From Phyto melanocephala (lineage: Eukaryota; Arthropoda; Insecta; Diptera; Rhinophoridae): 64,000 bases of DNA. The translations under genes and the position numbers were made by a program. The stretch lies in NCBI GenBank assembly GCA_941918925.1, contig OW799237.1:92725015-92789014 (forward strand), in the 5' to 3' direction. The notes beneath the pieces are model-generated. The model saw nothing but the letters and a program-made list of their open reading frames with translations, had not been told where the DNA came from and ran no database searches. This document shows, in pieces, positions 1 to 9,025 of this stretch. Position 1 is the first letter of the stretch; each line of letters starts with the position of its first letter.

Positions 1-209
1 TGAATAATTTCAATTTGCATAAATTGATATTTCTTTCCGTTAAATGTTCATTCAATTATTTCGATCAAAATGAAAATTAAAAAAGTAAAAAAAAAATAAT
101 TAAAACTATACGGTATAAGGATGACTTGAAAATTAAACTTAACATGGATCAGGAAAAAAAAATTTCAAACAAATATTGTTAAGGCAAAAAAACGAACAAG
201 TTTTATAAA

Positions 210-1050
210 AAACAAGTATTCGGCCATGCAGAATCTTATATACCCTTCACAACGTGTAGTCATGCAATAACAGTAGTTTGTATCACCATTCATCTCATAT
301 AAAAAAACATACATATATAAAAACATCCCATTGTAAAATTAAAAATTAACGTATGTATGTATGTTTAAAAAAAATATAAAAAAAATAAAAAAAAATTAAA
401 AAAAAATTTAAAAAAAGTTTAAAAAAAATTAAAAAAAAAAAATAATTAAAATATAAATAATAAATATAAAACAAAAAAAAAAAGAAAAAAATTTAAAAAA
501 AAAATTTAAAAAAAAAATTTAAAAAAAAATTAAAAAGAAAATATAAATAATATATTAAATAAAAAATAAAAAAAAATTTAAAAAAAAATTTAAAAAAAAA
601 TTTTAAAAAAAAATATAAAAAAATAAAAAAAAATTTTTTTGGCTCAGCTGGGATTCGATCCCCCGTTTACTTTAACCAATATACTAGCTTGTATGTATGT
701 ATGTTGTTGTTGTAATGTTGTTTTTGTGAAAAAAAAAATCGAGGTGGTCGTGGGTTTTTGCTCATATCTCAGTTGTTTATGAACCGATGTTTCTGATTCA
801 ATACCGATCTACTCCCGAATATTTCTGATATTTTAATACCTCAAAGGGGTCCAAGCGATTTCGGGGGGCTTCAAAAAGTTGATTTCAACATACACACGGA
901 CAGACGGACAGACTGACAGGGCTTAATCAACTCTCCTATTCATAAGCTTTCAGAAAATATATACTTTATGGGGTCGGAAATTAAAATTGTAGAAATTTCA
1001 CACGGAATGACAAACCTATTTATACCCTTTTTCACTGTGTGAAGGGTATA
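210..1050 (-). mobile_element. DINE-1/INE-1-like non-autonomous element, subfamily A
   Basis: Read on the minus strand, the copy opens with a TATACCC...GGGTATA hairpin (1021-1050). The core follows, with TTTCCGACCCCATAAAGTAT-like sequence, a GAGTCGATTAAGCC-like block and GTCTGTCCGTCTG-like repeats. These are the blocks known from the Drosophila DINE-1/INE-1 core, a Helitron/Helentron-derived non-coding family. Next come a short CATA microsatellite, a tRNA-3'-half-like cassette (about 640-690), an AT-rich stretch and a tail with an ATTCGGC hairpin ending at AACAAGT (plus strand, 210). Subfamily A is my label: its cassette lies on the head side of the AT-rich stretch, as in the 6093-6998 copy. 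Confidence 0.75.
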
Positions 1051-1159
1051 CAAATATTCCTGTGTTGTGTAATAGATGATAAAAGTTATGAATTGACAGA
1101 TTTTTGCAACTTCCGGGTAAAGATTTTTATTTTTTTTTTACATTTTTTTACTTTTGTTA

Positions 1160-1421
1160 TATCGACCCCTGTGCGCGAAGTTATCGTATGTTACGTTTTT
1201 AGAAATCAACTTTTGTATGCAAATTGGTTCTACATCCATTAATCCATCTGCTGATAAAATATTATAGCGATAACTGTTTTAGTTATGGAGATAACACTGT
1301 GTACATTTTATCGTATGTAGCAGTGTTTTTTACGTTTTTATTTAAATAGAAGTAATAAGATCGCTCTCATGTAAAATTTTGTTTTTGTGACATACGATAA
1401 TTTCGCGCACAGGAGTCGATA
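1160..1421. mobile_element. 262-bp terminal-inverted-repeat element (MITE)
   Basis: The ends are inverted copies of about 36 bp: TATCGACCCCTGTGCGCG on the left and its near-perfect reverse complement (CGCGCACAGGAGTCGATA) on the right, continuing inward through TTATCGTATGT. A TA lies outside each end, compatible with a TA target duplication (Tc1/mariner-type). There is no coding capacity. The superfamily is not proven. Confidence 0.6.
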
Positions 1422-1752
1422 TATAATAAGACTGCTCAAAGAAAACGCAACTAATGCTATACAGAATGTAAGTGTGATCAACGCATGCACTAGGAAGAGA
1501 GTTGTGGTGACGATTCAATGACCGTTCGTACTCAAGGGATAATAGTTGAAATATTCAAAAACAAAAACATTTTTAGAGAAAAAAATTTAAAAATTTCTCG
1601 GAAAGCTGAAATATTCAAAAAATAACGATTTATACACACAACTAAGGTAGATTTGTTAAAAAAAAAAAACTTTTATATTTTTATTATAGGTAGCGCTGTA
1701 GTTAAAATATTTTTTTAAGTTTAAAATCTCTATTTTTTGTCTAAGCAATTAA

Positions 1753-2343
1753 TACTATGTTCACAGACGCGCCTTAATTGTCAATTTATAATATTATCGC
1801 AATTAAAGGCCTTATACTATGTTCACACAGGTGCCTTAATTGTCAATTTATAATTTTATCGCAATTAAAGGCCTTATTGAGCTCAATTTACCATACTAAA
1901 AATTACTTTTAAATTGAACAATATATATTTAATTGTTTCACTTATTGTCTAAAACTCGAAACACAACTCTTGAGAAGTATGTTCAGTGAGAAGAAAATTC
2001 TATAGGTGACATTTCTAATGTCAAACAGATAAAAATACAAAAAATAAAAATTAAGAAAATGGAAAATTTTTGATGAAAATTAAAAAAAAAAAATGTTTAA
2101 ATATATTCAAATACATACATATAAGTATATATACATATGTATAAATATAATTGTAAGTATATTTTATCAACAGGAAAAACGCTAAAAAGAAGGCATTATT
2201 TGATTTGGTATCAATACATCGTATTTTTACAGCTATCAAATGCTAATGGAGTAAGATAAATTGAGTGTGTGTGAACACTTATTTTAATTGCTCAATTAAC
2301 ACTAAATTGAAACAATTAAAAATATCTGTGTGAACAGGGTATA
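1753..2343. mobile_element. Inverted-repeat element with a duplicated left arm
   Basis: The left side carries two tandem 62-bp units (1753-1814 and 1815-1876), each starting TACTATGTTCACA and ending in AATTAAAGGCCTTA. The far end (2313-2343) holds the reverse complement of the same start (CTGTGTGAACAGGGTATA). This is a short non-autonomous DNA element whose left terminus has been duplicated. The interior is AT-rich and non-coding. Confidence 0.5.
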
Positions 2344-2418
2344 ATGGAACGAAAGTTTTTAAGTTTTTTTAAAATTATAATGTAACAAAAACAAAGTTTT
2401 TTTTTCTATTTTACATAC

Positions 2419-2547
2419 CTCTTCCAATATTGCAATAGTTTGACGACAATCCGGCATACGAGATGCAAATGTTGATGTGGTTGGGGAATTGTAATCATCC
2501 CGAGTCTCTTCGACAAACTCAGCAATACCAATCAGAGCAGGCGGCAT
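2419..2547 (-). CDS. Asap: Asap first coding exon (ArfGAP with SH3, ANK and PH domains), partial
   Basis: This exon encodes 43 residues beginning MPPALIGIAEFVEETRDDYN and continuing SPTTSTFASRMPDCRQT, then IAILEE. The pattern S/AEFV-EET-DYNSPTTS-F followed by an R-CR-T--LEE segment is the N-terminal start of the BAR domain in animal ASAP proteins (ASAP1/2 and fly Asap). The frame ends at GAG followed by GTATGT, a good donor in phase 0, so the open frame beyond 2419 is intron read-through. ASAP proteins activate GTP hydrolysis on Arf and shape membranes and adhesions through BAR, PH, ArfGAP, ankyrin and usually SH3 domains. The remaining exons lie left of the window. The ATG follows AAAA, a normal fly start context. 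Identification rests on this short but highly conserved segment. Confidence 0.85.
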
Positions 2548-3343
2548 TTTTCACTTATTAACTCGAGGCACTGCAAAGGTGCCACGGTAGGAGTTTCGAA
2601 GCAATTTAAAAACTTATATTGTTAAAAACGTTGTCCGAAATTGATCGAGCGCGATGATATTAAAAATGTAATAAATGTATATGTAGGTACTGACACAAAT
2701 TTTTTTATAAAGCACACAAATCTAAGAAATATAAGATCAGCTGTATAAAACAAGGGCTATTTAAAAATCCTATATAACATAAACTAATGCATTAATACTA
2801 CGCACGCACTCATGCACTAGTTGTTAGGAACATTTTTTAGTAAGAAAATTTACAAACTACGTACTACAACAGTGGGTAAGTGAATCTTAGTGTTTGGGTT
2901 TTGCAATTACACAACTTAATAAATAAATGCATTTATGTATGTAGAACCACAATACTCACTAAATTAATTTGACTAAATCTTTTGGCATGTATGAAAACAC
3001 TAACAATATTTAGGAAGGCAACGTCAACAAAACAATGCATTAATCAGACTTGAACAAATATTGCATTGTTTATTAATTGTATATGTACACTCGCTTATAG
3101 TTTTTAAGATACTGTATTTTATTATTTACTCTGCATTTATTTTTGTTTTGTATAAAACATTTACAAATTCAAAGAACATTTCAAAACAAAACTTGTTGAA
3201 AAATGCCACAAAATTTAATTGTATACAAATACATTGAGCAAATAGAGACCCAAGTTGTTAATAGTAAATACATAACGGCGGCGACGAACACAAGCTCGTC
3301 AGCTATTTTACTGTTGATATAATAATAAATTTTTAGATCTAAC

Positions 3344-3522
3344 CAAGGCATATTTATTCATCAGGTAATTGCAGTTCGGAGAGAATTTTTTGTTTATATT
3401 TTTTTATATATGCAGTTTGACATTTAAAATGTATGTATTTTGACAGCTGAAATTTAAAATAAAGTGTTGAAAAAAATAATCAGCTGACGAATCAAGAGTA
3501 CCTGATAAATAAATATGCCTTG
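3344..3522. mobile_element. MITE of the CAAGGC family with 8-bp target duplication
   Basis: The termini are CAAGGCATATTTATTCATCA and the matching inverted end (ATAAATAAATATGCCTTG). The element is flanked on both sides by GATCTAAC (3336-3343 and 3523-3530), an 8-bp target-site duplication. Inside is a GTTTGACA...TTTGACAGCTG segment shared with the copy at 16616-16821. The 179-bp length and lack of coding sequence make it a MITE. An 8-bp duplication fits hAT, P or Merlin elements; the ends do not point to one of these. Confidence 0.85.
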
Positions 3523-3711
3523 GATCTAACATTAAAATAATTTACTATTAAAATGTATCAAAAAAAAATTAAATAAACAAAGACCTTAGGCTCAAATAAT
3601 TAATTTTATTATAAAATTTTTTAATATTTCTTAATAAAAAGTTTATCGAACATTTAAATTGTTTGGTTATAAAATTTTTTCTATATAAAACAATTTAAGA
3701 CTGAAATTTTT

Positions 3712-3715
<4 letters not shown>

Positions 3716-3742
<27 letters not shown>
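3716..3742. repeat. TA dinucleotide microsatellite
   Basis: About thirteen uninterrupted TA units, preceded by TTTTTTCTA and followed by TTTGACA. Confidence 0.9.
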
Positions 3743-3746
<4 letters not shown>

Positions 3747-3821
3747 ACAATCAGAAATTTATTTTTTTAATCAGAAGCCCAAGAATAAAAATTTATTTAG
3801 AAAATTTTTTATATACAATCA

Positions 3822-4010
3822 GGGTACACTTATACAAGGTGGCGGTGCCAGCCCAGCTGACTATTTTTTTGTGTTCTGGAGTATGTCAAACTACATTTTT
3901 AAAAAAATTATTTCAACTCCGGAAATTGTCAAACTCCATACACAAAAAAAGAGCCAAAAATTGCTCTCCTTTACGCTATCACCTTCTGTAATTACACCAT
4001 GTATACAATT
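3822..4010 (-). mobile_element. MITE, GTATACAAGGTGG family, uninterrupted copy
   Basis: It begins with GGGTACACTTATACAAGGTG and contains CAGCTGACTATTTTTTTGTG and GTGATAGCGTAAAGGAGAGC (on the opposite strand), ending near TAATTACACCATGTATAC. The same modules recur at 5843-6092, 6034-7126 and 18077-18258. The two ends are loosely inverted (TATACAAGGTG against TATACATGGTG). It has no coding capacity. This copy shows the empty site for the DINE-1-like insertion in the 6034-7126 copy. Confidence 0.55.
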
Positions 4011-4824
4011 GTTGATGTTGACAGAAGAAATTTTTTCTTAGTGGCTTTGGAATTTTAGGTACTATGGGCTGTTTTTCCTCTCAGTAAATAAAAAACATTT
4101 CGAAATGCTTGATTTATTTTTTTATAAAATTAATAAACAACAACTGATGACGTTCCTATTAGCTTAAATTCAATTTAAATTTTTTTTTTTAAATACACAG
4201 AATAGAATTGAACAACAACGAAGTTTGTCAGGGCGCCTTAGTTTACTTGTTATCAAAGATGACTACTGCTGCCGCAGCCACTTACTACTATTCTGTTTTT
4301 GTTAAATTTCTAATACTTATAGTGTTGTTGTTGTAGTAGTAATTGTAGCAACACCCATTTTACGCCACTTTAAAAACTTTTTTGTTTATAAAAAATAGCC
4401 CTTAAAATTATTTTACTGAAAATTAATTTATTTTTTTCAATTCTATTTTACCACTTTATTTTAATTTAAAATTTTTTGATTATCTGAAAATTTTTGTTTT
4501 AATGAACTTTTTTCCTGTATTTTATTTTATTTTATTTTTTAATGTTTTCTTGACTTCATTTCTTTCACTTTATTGGTTTTTATATAACTTTATGAATTTT
4601 ATTTTTGATTTATTAATATTTTTTATTCAAAAAGTTTTCTCCGCATTTTTTTAAAATAATTTTTTCACATCAGATAATTTCACTTGAATATTTTTTTACT
4701 CATATTAAACTTGTGGTGCTGCGCACAAAGACAATAAATAAAGTACAAAACAGAGATCCAAGCCGTTTAAGCTTTGGCGCAGTTAATATTTTTTAGCGGT
4801 GGCCTCTTTTCTAAAAGGCAATAC

Positions 4825-5044
4825 AAGGAATATTTATTCATGACAAAATCACAGTCAAGGCCCATTAATTAATTAATTAATTAATGGGCCTTGATCACAG
4901 TTTTGTACGAATTTTTTGTTTAAATTTTTTATATATAAAGTTTGACATTTGAATAAAATAAGAGAAGAGAGAGAATTATTTTTTATCTATTGACTTTGAC
5001 AGCTAAAGCTGAGTCAGCTGTCGAATCAACACTAACTTGCCTTT
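4825..5044. mobile_element. Older, diverged CAAGGC-family MITE hosting a nested insertion
   Basis: AAGGAATATTTATTCATGA at the left and GCCTT at the right match the ends of the 3344-3522 element. The inside matches it too (GAATTTTTTGTTTA, AGTTTGACATTTGAA, TTGACAGCTAAAG, GTCGAATCAA). GGCAATAC flanks both sides (4817-4824 and 5045-5052), a probable target duplication of this copy. The interior is split by the 38-bp palindromic insertion at 4856-4893. Confidence 0.65.
4856..4893. mobile_element. 38-bp perfect palindrome with 8-bp duplication (minimal MITE)
   Basis: The arms CAAGGCCC and GGGCCTTG enclose an ATTAATTA-type core, and the whole 38 bp is identical to its own reverse complement. It is flanked on both sides by ATCACAGT (4848-4855 and 4894-4901). 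The terminal six bases CAAGGC/GCCTTG are those of the surrounding MITE family, so this looks like an element reduced to little more than its two ends, inserted into an older relative. Confidence 0.7.
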
Positions 5045-5842
5045 GGCAATACATATACACATAAAAATACATATAAAAATGTTTGAAATTAAATTATATT
5101 CCGGATATGAAAAACTTGTAATTTTCGATCCAACATAGTCTGTATCACACATAAGCATAAAATGTTAGTAATATAACATAATTTGTTTGTAAGCAACAAC
5201 TCTAACAGTAGAATTCATGGCTATGGAGCTTATGTAAAGATATGTTAATCTTGCTAACTTTTCTAGAATATATTTATGATTTAGTCTTTACTTGTTTTTT
5301 TGCTTACATTAAATACAATTAATTTTTGGCTCACATTTCTATAATGTAATGTATTGACAATTCTTGGCGCTGAAATTTGTTCTTTATATATGGAGTTTGA
5401 CAAACATAGGAATACAAATAAATAATCAGCTGGGCTGGCAATAAAAGTTTAGGTCTTAATTCTTTGATGTGCATGTCCCATGACAAAATATTTTGTTAAC
5501 AAACTCCAAGGTACTTTACTGAAAAACTTTTCCTTACCATCTAACCAAATACTAAAATCTCGATATTAATATTATATGATCTAAATCTCAAAAATTCGGT
5601 CGTTTCTGCATTAAAAATGAATCTATTAATTCATACTCAGAAATTATGGAATAGGACGTTTCCATATATAAATTTAAAACAGATTTATGTTTATAGGGAT
5701 AAAAAAGAACTATTTCATCCGCATGCATAATTATTTTTCCAAACAATATGTTGGCTAACCTACCGTAATTTCTAATTGTAAAACTTCATGTTTCAAAAAT
5801 ATCAGAAATGCAATATCCTATATAGCCATGTGGTGAACATAG

Positions 5843-6092
5843 CCAGGGTACACTTATACAGGTGGTGGTGATAGTCAGCCCGATTATTTTTTTGTGTGCC
5901 AATGCTTGCCAAACTCCATATCAAGGCGAAATCATTATAAAATTAAATTAATAAAATTAAAAAAATAATCATAAATAAATTCGCCTTGTATACAATGTAC
6001 GATTCTTAAAAAAAATAATTGCAATCGTTGAACCATGGTGTAATTACATAAGGTGATAGCGTAAAGGAGAGCAATTTTTGTTTCTCTTTTTT
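5843..6092. mobile_element. GTATACAAGGTGG-family MITE fragments with a short insertion
   Basis: Positions 5843-5920 match the left arm of the 3822-4010 element (GGGTACACTTATACAGGTGG...CCAAACTCCATAT). A 67-bp stretch at 5922-5988 with ends CAAGGCGAA and TTCGCCTTG, possibly another short CAAGGC-type insertion, interrupts it; no target duplication was found there. Sequence from 6034 (ACCATGGTGTAATTACATAA) is the right arm of the family and belongs to the copy split by the DINE-1-like element. Confidence 0.4.
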
Positions 6093-7126
6093 TATACCCT
6101 TCACACAGTGAAAAAGGGTATATATAGGTTTGTCATTCCGTGTGAAATTTCTACAATTTTGATTTCCGACCCCATAAAGTATATATTTTCTGAAAGCTTA
6201 TGAATAGGGGAGTCGATTAAGCGCTGTCAGTCTGTCCGTCTGTCCGTCTGACCGTCTGTCCGTGTGTATGTTGAAATCAACTTTTTGAAGCCCCCCGACA
6301 TCGCTTGGACTCGGGTGAGGTATTAAAATATCAGAAATAATCGGGAGTAGATCGCTATTGAAAATCAGAAACATCGGTACATAAACAACTGAGATATGAG
6401 CAAAAACCCACGACCACCTCGATTTTTTTTCACAAAAGCAACATTACAACAACAACATACATACATACAAACGTGTATACTGGTTAGAGAAAACGTGGCA
6501 TCGAATCCCAGCTGAGCCAAAAAAATTTTTTTTTAAATTTTTTTTTAAATTTTTTTTTAAATTTTTTTTTTTATTTTTTTTTTATTTTTTTTTTTTATTT
6601 TTTATTTAATATATTATTTATATTTTTATTATTTTTTTTTTTAATTTTTTTTTATTAATTTTTTTTTATTTTTTTTTTGTTTTGTATATATTATATACAT
6701 AATAATTTTTTAAAAAAATTTTTTTTTTTAATTTAATTTTTTAATTTAATTTTTTTTTTTAAAAATTTTTTTTTTTTTAAAATTTTTTTTTTAATTTTTT
6801 TTTTTTTTTTGTTTTTTTTAACATTCATACGAGAATTTATAATTTTACAATGGGACGTTTTTATATATGTATGTTTTTATATGTATGTACGTATTTCATA
6901 TGGGATGAATGGTGACACAAACCACTGTTATTGCATGAATTCACGTTGTGAAGGGTATATAAGATTCGGCACGGCCGAATATAGCGCTCTTACTTGTTAT
7001 GTATGGAGTTTGACAATTTCCGAAGTTGAAATAATTTTTTTAAGTATGTATTTTGACATTCTCCAGAACACAAAAAAATAGTCAACTGGGCTTGCACCGC
7101 CACCTTGTATAAGTGTACCCTGCGTT
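6034..7126 (+). mobile_element. MITE split by a DINE-1-like element
   Basis: The MITE runs ACCATGGTGTAATTACATAA...GTGATAGCGTAAAGGAGAGC up to about 6092, is interrupted by the DINE-1-like copy at 6093-6998, and resumes with ATGTATGGAGTTTGACAATT, ending with GCACCGCCACCTTGTATAAG and GTGTACCCTG. The uninterrupted relatives at 18077-18258 and 3822-4010 read straight across this point. Confidence 0.6.
6093..6998 (+). mobile_element. DINE-1-like element, subfamily A, full length
   Basis: The best complete copy. In order: a TATACCCTTCACAC hairpin with GGGTATA (6093-6125); the core (TTTCCGACCCCATAAAGTAT at about 6165, then GAGTCGATTAAGC and GTCTGTCCGTCTGTCCGTCT); a GAGATATGAGCAAAAACC block; a CAACAACATACATACATAC microsatellite; the tRNA-like cassette (about 6474-6523); about 290 bp of A/T homopolymer-rich sequence; and a tail with CACGTTGTGAAGGGTATATA and a GATTCGGCACGGCCGAATA hairpin, ending TTACTTGTT. 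It has no coding capacity. The insertion point lies in a T-rich run of a MITE without target duplication, as expected for Helentron-type elements. Confidence 0.75.
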
Positions 7127-7460
7127 GAACTACATATTTTTTTTCCCCTATTTTCATTTTCTGAATTAAAAACATTAAAACTGTTGAATAATTTTTTTTT
7201 TATTCCTTCCGATAAGTACAAGGTGGATTCGCTTGGGGTATGTAGTTATAGAGTATGACATATGGAATAAGCGGGAAATAAGAGAAAATAAATATGCCTC
7301 AGTTTGACAGTTAGTAAACAAAAAATAATTACATTAAAAATAGCTTGCGTATAGAACACTTGCAAGTATCTTGTAGAAGCTTTTTGCATGACATTTCAAA
7401 ACGCCGCACAGGTCTTCAAGCCGCTGAAAAAGTAAAGAAAATTTTTGCATATTTCATGAA

Positions 7461-8954
7461 ATGTCTAATAAAAGACAAGCAACATCAAACTTAAACCACG
7501 ATAACTGGGATCGAGAAGATGAACCAGAAGAACGTGGAACATTTCGTTCAGCTAGTGAAGATGAATTAAAAAATCGTATAATTAAAAAGGCCAAAAGGAA
7601 AATAGTGCCAGGTACCGACGTCGATGCAGCTGATGGAAGTGAGGGTACCAAAAGTGTTTTTAGTGGTTTTTCGGGTTTTGGAAAACCGGTGACTTCCTCT
7701 GTTACCACTTCATCGTCTTCACCTTTTTCATTTTTAAGTAAAATACCAGCGGTTGCAGCTGGAACGACGAGTAGTGTTGTTAGCAGTAGCACAACAACAA
7801 CTAGTGCTACCCCAACATTTTCGGTTGGTAGTGGTTTAGTTACGCCTAGTGCAAAGGTCCCAGAAAGTTCTAAATCCACTTCAGCATCAACATTTTCTTT
7901 TGGAAGTGCTTTATCAACAACAGCATCTACCACATCCTGTACCACTACGAACAGTATAAGTTCACATTTTATGGTAAAGTCTTCGGAATATTATACGAAA
8001 TTAAGCAGTCTCAATCAGGCAGTGAGTGAGTGGATTAAAATTCACGTGGACAAAAATCCTGTGTGCATTCTATCACCAATATTTAAAGATTATGAAAAAT
8101 ATTTGAAGGAAATAGAGATTGAAAAGCAAAATGAAACTAAAGTCTCTACTCCTACAACTATAGACAAAACAGCAGAAACACTAAATAAACCATCGACAGG
8201 AATAGGAAATTTTAAATTTTCTAACAGCAGCATCGTAACTACTACATCAACCACAACAACGTCAGAAACGAATACAAAAACAAATGGTTTTACCTTTGGC
8301 CTTAAGAATTCTGAGGAAACTCAAAAGGTTTCTAAACCCGACATACCTTCAACATTTAGTTTTGGTTTAAAAACATCTGTTGCAGAACAATCCAACACAA
8401 CAGCTAAATCTACGGCTGCGTCCACAAGTGGATTTTCTTTTGGCATTACAAATAATAATCCATCAAGCACTCCTCCAAAGCCATTTTCCTTTACACCTGG
8501 TGCCACTCCATTTTCTTTTGGTAATATTAAGCCACCAGCACCGGAAGCTGAAGCTACCACTTCTGAAGCCGATGCAGACGAAAACGAGGAACCACCCAAA
8601 AATGAGTTCAAGCAAGTGGTAGAAGATGATGCTGTCTATTCAAAGAAATGCAAAGTTTTTGTAAAAAAAAATGGAAGTTTCGTCGATAAGGGTGTTGGCA
8701 CATTGTATCTTAAGCCAGTGGAATCTACGGGCAAAACTCAATTGCTAGTACGTGCTGATACAAATTTGGGAAATATTTTAGTTAATTTAATTTTAAATAC
8801 TGCCATCCCCACCCAACGCATGGGCAAGAACAATGTCATGATGGTTTGTCTACCAACACCGGATGTGGAAAAACCAACATCCATGTTGCTGCGTGTCAAA
8901 ACGGGTGAGGAAGCAGATGAACTCTTGAAAAATATTGACAAATATAAAAACTAA
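7461..8954 (+). CDS. Nup50: Nup50 nucleoporin, FG and Ran-binding domains
   Basis: A single intronless frame of 497 residues. Nup50 sits at the nuclear basket side of the pore, binds importin-alpha and RanGTP and helps cargo release and importin recycling. The N-terminus (residues 1-50) carries the family signature NWDREDEPEERGTFRSASED then LKNRIIKKAKRK, the importin-binding region. Residues about 65-370 are Ser/Thr-rich with scattered FG and FSFG repeats (GFSGFGKP, TFSFGSAL, FTFGLK, GFSFGI, PFSFG). The block WIKIHVDKNPVC...PIFKDYEKYL (about 190-215) is a second Nup50-specific segment. From about residue 380 to the end is a RanBD1 domain with DAVYSKKCKVFVKKNG, LLVRADTNLGNILVN and LLRVKTGEEADELL. 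The ATG at 7461 begins the conserved region directly. The length is close to animal Nup50 (about 470-560). Confidence 0.95.
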   Translation: MSNKRQATSNLNHDNWDREDEPEERGTFRSASEDELKNRIIKKAKRKIVPGTDVDAADGSEGTKSVFSGFSGFGKPVTSSVTTSSSSPFSFLSKIPAVAAGTTSSVVSSSTTTTSATPTFSVGSGLVTPSAKVPESSKSTSASTFSFGSALSTTASTTSCTTTNSISSHFMVKSSEYYTKLSSLNQAVSEWIKIHVDKNPVCILSPIFKDYEKYLKEIEIEKQNETKVSTPTTIDKTAETLNKPSTGIGNFKFSNSSIVTTTSTTTTSETNTKTNGFTFGLKNSEETQKVSKPDIPSTFSFGLKTSVAEQSNTTAKSTAASTSGFSFGITNNNPSSTPPKPFSFTPGATPFSFGNIKPPAPEAEATTSEADADENEEPPKNEFKQVVEDDAVYSKKCKVFVKKNGSFVDKGVGTLYLKPVESTGKTQLLVRADTNLGNILVNLILNTAIPTQRMGKNNVMMVCLPTPDVEKPTSMLLRVKTGEEADELLKNIDKYKN

Positions 8955-9019
8955 ATATATATAAGAAATTTTAGTGTTTCTTTAATATTTTTATGTTCAA
9001 CGTAGCATTAGTAAAAACA

Positions 9020-9025
9020 AATAAA
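9020..9025 (+). terminator. Putative polyadenylation signal of Nup50
   Basis: AATAAA lies 66 bases after the Nup50 stop codon, in an A-rich stretch. It is the first canonical hexamer downstream on the coding strand. Confidence 0.5.

Larger units (their letters stand above)
1..2418 (-). other. Part of Asap intron 1 (left window edge)
   Basis: Because the first coding exon of Asap (2419-2547, minus strand) ends in a splice donor, everything to its left is read as its first intron, continuing outside the window. It holds a DINE-1-like element (210-1050), a 262-bp inverted-repeat element (1160-1421), a second inverted-repeat element with a 62-bp tandem repeat (1753-2343) and plain AT-rich sequence. 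No further exon was recognised. Confidence 0.6.
2548..7460. other. Divergent spacer between Asap and Nup50
   Basis: Asap runs left and Nup50 runs right, so both promoters must lie here; no core promoter motif stood out. Most of the sequence is repeat-derived: MITEs with CAAGGC ends (3344-3522, 4825-5044, 4856-4893), a TA microsatellite, GTATACAAGGTGG-type MITEs (3822-4010, 5843-6092, 6034-7126) and a DINE-1-like copy (6093-6998). No gene is supported. Confidence 0.6.

Noticed and set aside
3716..3742. CRISPR-like or satellite array
   Set aside because: Simple TA microsatellite; no spaced direct repeats of CRISPR type anywhere in the window.
7454..7945. 163-residue minus-strand frame opposite Nup50
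   Set aside because: A shadow of the Ser/Thr/Val-rich coding sequence of Nup50 on the other strand.
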